Shown here: positions 59,601 through 64,000 of the stretch, piece by piece
Numbering within the stretch: position 1 is the first letter of the stretch
How the letters are laid out: the number at the start of each line of letters is the position of its first letter
Origin: Cryptomeria japonica
Lineage: Eukaryota; Streptophyta; Pinopsida; Cupressales; Cupressaceae
Direction: 5' to 3'
Assembly (NCBI RefSeq): GCF_030272615.1
Contig: NC_081409.1
Location: 878,237,594 to 878,301,593 of the forward strand
DNA length: 64,000 nucleotides
Program-made: the position numbers and the translations under genes
The notes under the pieces: generated by a model
Told to the model about the DNA's origin: nothing
The model's database searches: none
The model's input: the letters and a program-made list of their open reading frames with translations, nothing else

Positions 59601-60299
59601 CATCTACATAATTGATCATCTACATCAACTAACTAGTATGATAGACACCAAACAAGTTTGACATCAATGACCACACAATGGGGCATTTATACATGTTTCC
59701 AACATTCTCCCTCTTTTTCTTTGGTGGAAAAACTAGAACTATCACTCTCTACTGAAATCTCCCCCCTCTGACATCAATAATAAAGGGCACATCAAACCAA
59801 AAGATTATTCTTCTATATCATGATCTCTTTCCATTTCAATGCTGACCCTAACAAAGCTCTCCTTAATAGGGATACTTTCTACAACCACACAACTGCTCCC
59901 CCTAAGGGTAGTCACCACATCAATTTGGAGAAAATAAAGGATAAATTGTGAACCTCTCCCTAGACAGATGCACCCTTCCATGTACTTATTCTACCATCTG
60001 CAACTCTTCCATCACCTAACTCCTACTCCTTCATCTATTTGCATATTTATCAACTATACTACTCATAAATAATTAAATATCTAGAATAATTTAGAATACT
60101 GGAAAAAGGTTTTCCCAAACTCTTCCATGTTGAGGACATCTCAACATCCAAAACATGAGGAGTGCACACAAAATATACACTTAGCTCTCTCCCTTAGCCA
60201 GTGCACATCTGATTATTTTATAGAAGAATAATTAGTACTAACAAAAAGTGTATATCTAACTCTAACATCTCCTTCAATACATTGCACTCATCTCATTGT

Positions 60300-60572
60300 T
60301 TCCTTCACTAGACAAGTCTTCTCATTTGCAGAATCTAACAATATATCCCAATTTGTTACACTTATAGCATGTCAAACCTTGTTGCTATCCATTTCTAATC
60401 ATCTCATTATTTACATTACCTTTGATAATTCTATTCCTTCCTATATTAGTCCTACACTCAATAACCATATTCCTAAAATTGTTCCATGTATAACAATATC
60501 CATTCAAAGACTGGACATTTCGACCATAAATTGTATTTTCATATCTATTCCAATTCATCCTATTTCTATTTC

Positions 60573-60604
<32 letters not shown>

Positions 60605-60836
60605 TTCCTTGTGCCCAAACTTATTACAAATGTAACATTGTCCACTAAAAGATTGTTATCTCATCTAAAATTTGCATTCACTAGCTCTATGTACAAACTT
60701 ACTGCATCAAAAATAATTTTCATTAAAAGTTGAATACCCGATTTGAACAAGAGGAGTTCTTTTGACATTGTTTCTATTTTGAGTTGAAATAAAATCTTTA
60801 TGGTCTTCACTAGAGTCAATCTGTAGCAACCAAGAT
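60300..60836 (-). pseudogene. copia gag remnant with several zinc knuckles
   Basis: Minus-strand reading gives four degenerate CCHC-like units: CCSKFVHRASEC near 60680-60715, CYICNKFGHK near 60610-60640, CYTWNNFRNMVIEC near 60460-60500 and CYKCNKLGYIVRFC near 60325-60370. Repeated zinc knuckles separated by Arg/Asn-rich spacers occur in some plant copia gag proteins. The spacer after the second unit has been expanded by a (TA)n run. The remnant lies just 0.6 kb from the polypurine tract at 59705, so pol is missing between them. Confidence 0.55.
60579..60605. repeat. (TA)n microsatellite
   Basis: A perfect run of about 13 TA units within the gag remnant, preceded by TTTCTA repeats. Confidence 0.95.
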
Positions 60837-60837
60837 T

Positions 60838-61560
60838 CATTTTTTCATCTTGCACCTTGCATAGCCCCTTGTTCCTAGCCCAATCTGGGGTAGGACTAGG
60901 CTGCCACGCCATGGTCCTCCCTAATTGGGGCCTATTTTGGCCCCTAGGCCCTATCCCAAATTTGAGCGGGAAAATAATTTCTCACATGTCGAATTATGTC
61001 AGAAAATTAAAATGTTTGACGATAGTCAAGTATATAAGGAGGTCTTCCTCTCTCATTTTGGATATAGGGAGATAACATGATAACAAGAATAGACAATCAT
61101 AAGGCAAAAATAGATGGAGAAGGCAAAGAGACTACATCAAGCATTCTTCAAGGCTGCATATTCTCCATTCATCAATTGTGGAGCATCATTACATCATTCA
61201 TTTTCAAGTGTGTGTGTGTGTGTGTTAGGGTTTTTTCATGTTCATGCCATTTCATACAACATATGTGATTACATTCAAGAAGTAAAGCATCATCATCATC
61301 TATTGCAAATCTGAAGGTATGCCTTTCCATAATTTATTTCAAGCATTTGCAGTTTTTCATTCAAGGTTGATTCCAAACCGGGGTTTGACTTAGGAAAACC
61401 CCTATTCCCAACACATTTCCCTTTCCTTCTATGTGCAGGAAACAAGTGCATAGGTGTACCTTTGGAAATAAGCTTCAGAGACATAGATGGAAAAACCCTT
61501 TTCGATGATCGCAAAATTCGAAGGACCAAGAGGGTGGGCATCTTGGTCCGAACACACGAT
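60838..61560 (+). repeat. gypsy-like LTR and leader fragment
   Basis: A GGGGCCTATTTTGG block near 60926 is followed by GAGCGGGAAAATAATTTC, a TATA box CAAGTATATAAGGAGG near 61028-61043, and downstream AAACCGGGGTTTGACTTAGG with GGAAAAACCCTTTTCGATG. Block order matches 28380-28860. It separates the gag remnant (60300-60836) from sequence to its right. Exact ends were not determined. A (GT)n run lies at about 61208-61224. Confidence 0.5.
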
Positions 61561-62200
61561 CCTTACTACTTTTTGTAGTTTTCACATAGCATCTCCAAAT
61601 CATCTCATACTTCTCAAATCTAGGTGCACGATGAAGTCTTGAATCTGTAGCTCACTGTTTCCTCTTATTATGTCTTCAATTTCAGCATTTTACTTATTCA
61701 ACTTACAAAAGAGGGTAAAACACATTCCATTTCAATCAATCTTCTTAGTATTCTATCCTTGTCTAATTTAGGATTGGATCTAGTGGATTCATCCCCACTT
61801 ATGAATGTAAGGTCCTCCAAGAGAAAATTGACATAGAAATTTCTCCCTTCCATGTGGTGAATTTGCTAAGCCCAAATTTTCCACTTTACACAATCAATCC
61901 ATCCTTCACCTTTTCCTTTTCTTTATTCATCTTGATTTTTGCCAGAAAAGGTATTGTTTCCAACATCCAACTTTCTTCTATCTAACCTATCTCTTCTTCC
62001 ACTATGCTTGTCCAACTTTTAACTTTTGATGCAATCTTTTCTTCTACAACAATAAGAGTAACCTTACTCTTAGGTTAAGGTATGGTTTTTTTTCAATTTA
62101 ATTCCTTACAAAAAATTTCGATTAAACAATTGCCACCACCATTACCCTTCACATAGTAGACATTTACATTAATTTTGATACCTTTGCAACTAGTTTCTTG
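61561..62200. other. Unassigned, probably decayed copia gag
   Basis: No clear frame. On the minus strand near 61690-61810 there is an acidic, coiled-coil-like stretch that could be gag upstream of the zinc knuckles, but I cannot prove it. Confidence 0.35.
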
Positions 62201-62354
62201 GACCTCCCTCTTCCGATTTGACATCCAGACCCATGAAATATGAGCTTGTATCTTTTATAACATATTTGACTAACACTCAAAATATTCTATCTTGTACCTT
62301 TAACATAATAAATGGAATTATTCTTATGCTTACCATCAATTATAATGCTTCATT
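62200..62354 (-). pseudogene. copia pre-integrase remnant
   Basis: The minus strand reads IIDGKHKNNSIYYVKG then NILSVSQI, matching the gag-pre-integrase segment SLDGKHNTDNVYYVEGLKHN of element no. 2. It is separated from its protease (63057-63242) by the DNA transposon at 62355-62994. Confidence 0.7.
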
Positions 62355-62994
62355 GGGTATGTGTAGGATCTCGAGAGACCAAAAAGTGGTTATATTCTGA
62401 CTAAAGTCCTGATTGATAAGTTGATTGAAAAATATCTATAACTTTCAAATGGTGTCACATTTTTTGAATCCAAAACATGCGACACATTCTATTCTTTGTA
62501 TACTATAGGATGAAAAAAATAAAAAATTAAATTCCATTAATTTTTGATGTTATGGTGGTCAGACATACATTTTTATATTTTTAAAAATTTGAAGTAAAAA
62601 AATCATAATTAATTATTTATTCCCAAAAAATACAAAACAAAAATGTGTCACATTTGGACATGAGTCTTCTACTTATATCTAAAATATCATTAAAAATAAT
62701 TATGATTTTATTGTGGTTAGGGTGGTTAGACAGACCCCTGCTTCTTATTTTTTTCCTGAATTTTTAGTACTATTGCATTGAAATTTCATTTTTTTGTCAA
62801 ATAGATTTGTTTTTTAGAAAACAACTAGTAGCTTAGAAACTGCATTCAATTTTCTATAGATTCTCTTCTGACATATTTTTTAAATAATGTTGGTAACTTA
62901 TTCAAATTTTCATGTCAAGTTGCCTAACTTTGTTTTTCTGGTTTTTATTTCCACTTAAGGGTTGGTTTGGCCCACCATGATCGTACACATACCC
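62355..62994. mobile_element. Non-autonomous DNA transposon, GGGT family, copy 3
   Basis: A 640-bp element with 4-bp duplication catt (62351-62354 and 62995-62998). The left end is GGGTATGTGTAGGATC and the right end on the minus strand GGGTATGTGTACGATC, an inverted repeat with one mismatch in 16. Subterminal CCAAAAAGTGG (near 62383) is also found near the right end of the copy at 11561-12715. The interior is AT-rich without an ORF and lacks the GC-rich core of the two longer copies. It interrupts a copia frame between protease and pre-integrase, which supports the boundaries. Confidence 0.85.
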
Positions 62995-63056
62995 CATTGT
63001 CCATAAATATGTGTTTCATCCTCTCTTGCAAATCTTACTGATCAATCATCATACTT

Positions 63057-63242
63057 TTAAAGGCTAATTAACATTACTTTTTTACCTGTCATGTGATTTG
63101 AACATCGAGAGTCAATAATCCACACTCTAGGTTCTACTTTTGCATGAAGAGTGGTCTTCTCAATCACTAATCTTTTGATGTCTGCCATACCTTCCATATT
63201 ACTAGATCTTTCATTGCTCTTCTCTTCTGTAGTAATAAACAA
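63057..63242 (-). pseudogene. copia protease remnant
   Basis: The minus strand contains WIIDSRCSNHMTGKK, the copia protease motif with Arg replacing the Gly of D-S-G. That change would inactivate the enzyme. Confidence 0.8.
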
Positions 63243-63450
63243 CTATTATTCATTTGAATCATCTCCAAATTCATCTTTGGTTGGGAAAGTCTCTATTGAA
63301 TTGAAATTCTCTTAGACCTCTCTATGTCATCATTTCTTGTGTAACTGTTCTTTCCCTTATTATCATCTCCAAATTCTTCTTAGACCTATCTATGTGATCA
63401 TTTCTTGTGTAGTTATTTCCCTTATTATAATCTTCAAATCATTTACTAGA

Positions 63451-63700
63451 TTAATCTTTGTACATACATCTAGAAGCATAATGACTAATTCTACCATTAT
63501 TGAAATATTTGAAGGGTATCTTACCTTTATATTTATCGAATCCTTTCTTTAGTCTTCTTACAAAATTTGATTCAATCTCATCCATGTCAATACTTGGTTC
63601 AAGTTCATCTTCAATCTTCCCAGTAGACTTGAAAGCCATCTCTCTCATTTTATTATTGATATTATCTATTTCAACAATTTCAAAAGAAGAAAGTGAATAA
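63451..63700 (-). pseudogene. copia gag zinc-knuckle remnant
   Basis: The minus strand contains KYKGKIPFKYFNNGRISHYASRC, aligning with KYKGKLPLKCFNCDKIGHMASNC of element no. 3. The first two cysteines have been replaced (Tyr, Asn); His and the last Cys remain. Upstream (to 63700) the frame carries a Glu-rich segment typical of the region before the knuckle. Confidence 0.75.
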
Positions 63701-63715
63701 AGGAGCTAATGGACA

Positions 63716-64000
63716 GTGTATGACCCCTAACGAGACCATATGGTGTCATAAGCAGTCATAAGGGGTCATATGACCCATAACAACACTGCATAGTGTTGTA
63801 AAGGGTCATATTATGTCATAAGGGATCATATGGTGTCTTAAGGGGTCATATGACATAATATGACCCCTTAGGACACAATATGACCCATAACAAGACAATT
63901 TGGTGTTGTAAGGGGTCATATGGTGTCTTGAGGGGTCATAGGACACAATATGACCCTTTAGGACACCATAGGACCCATAACGACCCAATATGGTATCATA
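63716..64000. repeat. Palindromic GGGTCATATGACCC cluster
   Basis: The last 285 bases consist almost entirely of words such as GGGTCATATG, CATATGACCC, TATGACCC, GGTGTCTTAAGGGG and GACACAATATGACCC in both orientations. They form many overlapping hairpins; one stem pairs AAGGGGTCATAT near 63840 with ATATGACCCCTT near 63858. The array continues beyond the window. It adjoins a decayed copia gag and has no coding content. Confidence 0.85.

Larger units (their letters stand above)
49836..59704 (-). repeat. 3' LTR of copia element no. 4, split by element no. 3
   Basis: The LTR starts TGTTGAACACATTGG at 49836 and ends TTTCCAACA at 59704, next to a pyrimidine-rich tract (CTCCCTCTTTTTCTT) that is a minus-strand polypurine tract. 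Removing element no. 3 leaves about 2.26 kb. It shows the same layout as the other copia LTRs here: GAGAGGGGGGG tract near its start (49858), GTGGAAAAC with GGAAAAAAACATG near 49980-50010, and a TATA-like TATATATAAAGG on the minus strand near 50462-50475. The partner LTR is outside the window. Confidence 0.8.

Noticed and set aside
60379-60648. Overlapping ORFs on both strands across the (TA)n run
   Set aside because: Open only because of low-complexity TA/TTTCTA sequence; the Tyr-Ile and Asn-Arg runs are translated microsatellite.
63716-64000. CRISPR-like repeat array
   Set aside because: Repeats are inverted as well as direct, have no unique spacers of constant length, and lie in plant nuclear DNA.

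Overview
The window is a stretch of nuclear DNA from a large, repeat-rich seed-plant genome. A conifer or other gymnosperm is my best guess. The supports are long AT-rich spacers, nested Ty1/copia elements with 0.9-2.3 kb LTRs, decayed plant L1-type LINEs and one plant leucine-rich-repeat receptor kinase. No bacterial operon, rRNA, tRNA or CRISPR array was seen.

Layout. 1-3546 is the 5' half of a minus-strand copia element that keeps a protease/acidic ORF and one LTR. 3547-5128 holds unassigned DNA and an LTR-like block with a minus-strand TATA box. 5357-9468 holds two unrecognised, decayed, convergent genes separated by a short-word repeat cluster, probably one dead DNA transposon. 9500-11560 is mostly AT-rich spacer with a microsatellite and GC-rich palindromes. 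From about 11.4 to 22.0 kb lies an old minus-strand LINE, split first by a 1.16 kb DNA transposon (11561-12715) and then by a complete copia element (13485-20095). The copia element keeps one continuous gag-pol frame broken only by nonsense codons.

The single recognisable host gene is at 22636-25815: an LRR receptor kinase of the Xa21/FLS2/EFR type (non-RD kinase) with one intron and a 1-bp frameshift in the LRR region. Immediately downstream, 25988-35393 and 35394-49432 are two copies of one tandemly duplicated segment. The first copy later received a 1.09 kb DNA transposon (31119-32212). The second received a 6.2 kb LINE (37156-43381) with a 15-bp target duplication. Each copy provides the empty site for the insertion in the other.

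49836-59704 is a 2.3 kb copia LTR split by a complete 7.6 kb copia element (50788-58388). From 59705 to the end lie minus-strand copia gag, protease and pre-integrase fragments, a gypsy-like LTR fragment, a third small DNA transposon (62355-62994), and at the extreme right a cluster of palindromic words that runs off the window.

The most notable result is a set of three small DNA transposons. All begin GGGT and end ACCC, all have terminal inverted repeats, and all are flanked by 4-bp target duplications (ttca, atca, catt); two share a G/C-rich repeat core at the same offset. They look like one undescribed non-autonomous group. Also notable are the tandem segmental duplication with diagnostic empty sites, and the strong excess of TAG among the nonsense codons of otherwise colinear elements, which suggests decay by deamination of methylated cytosine.
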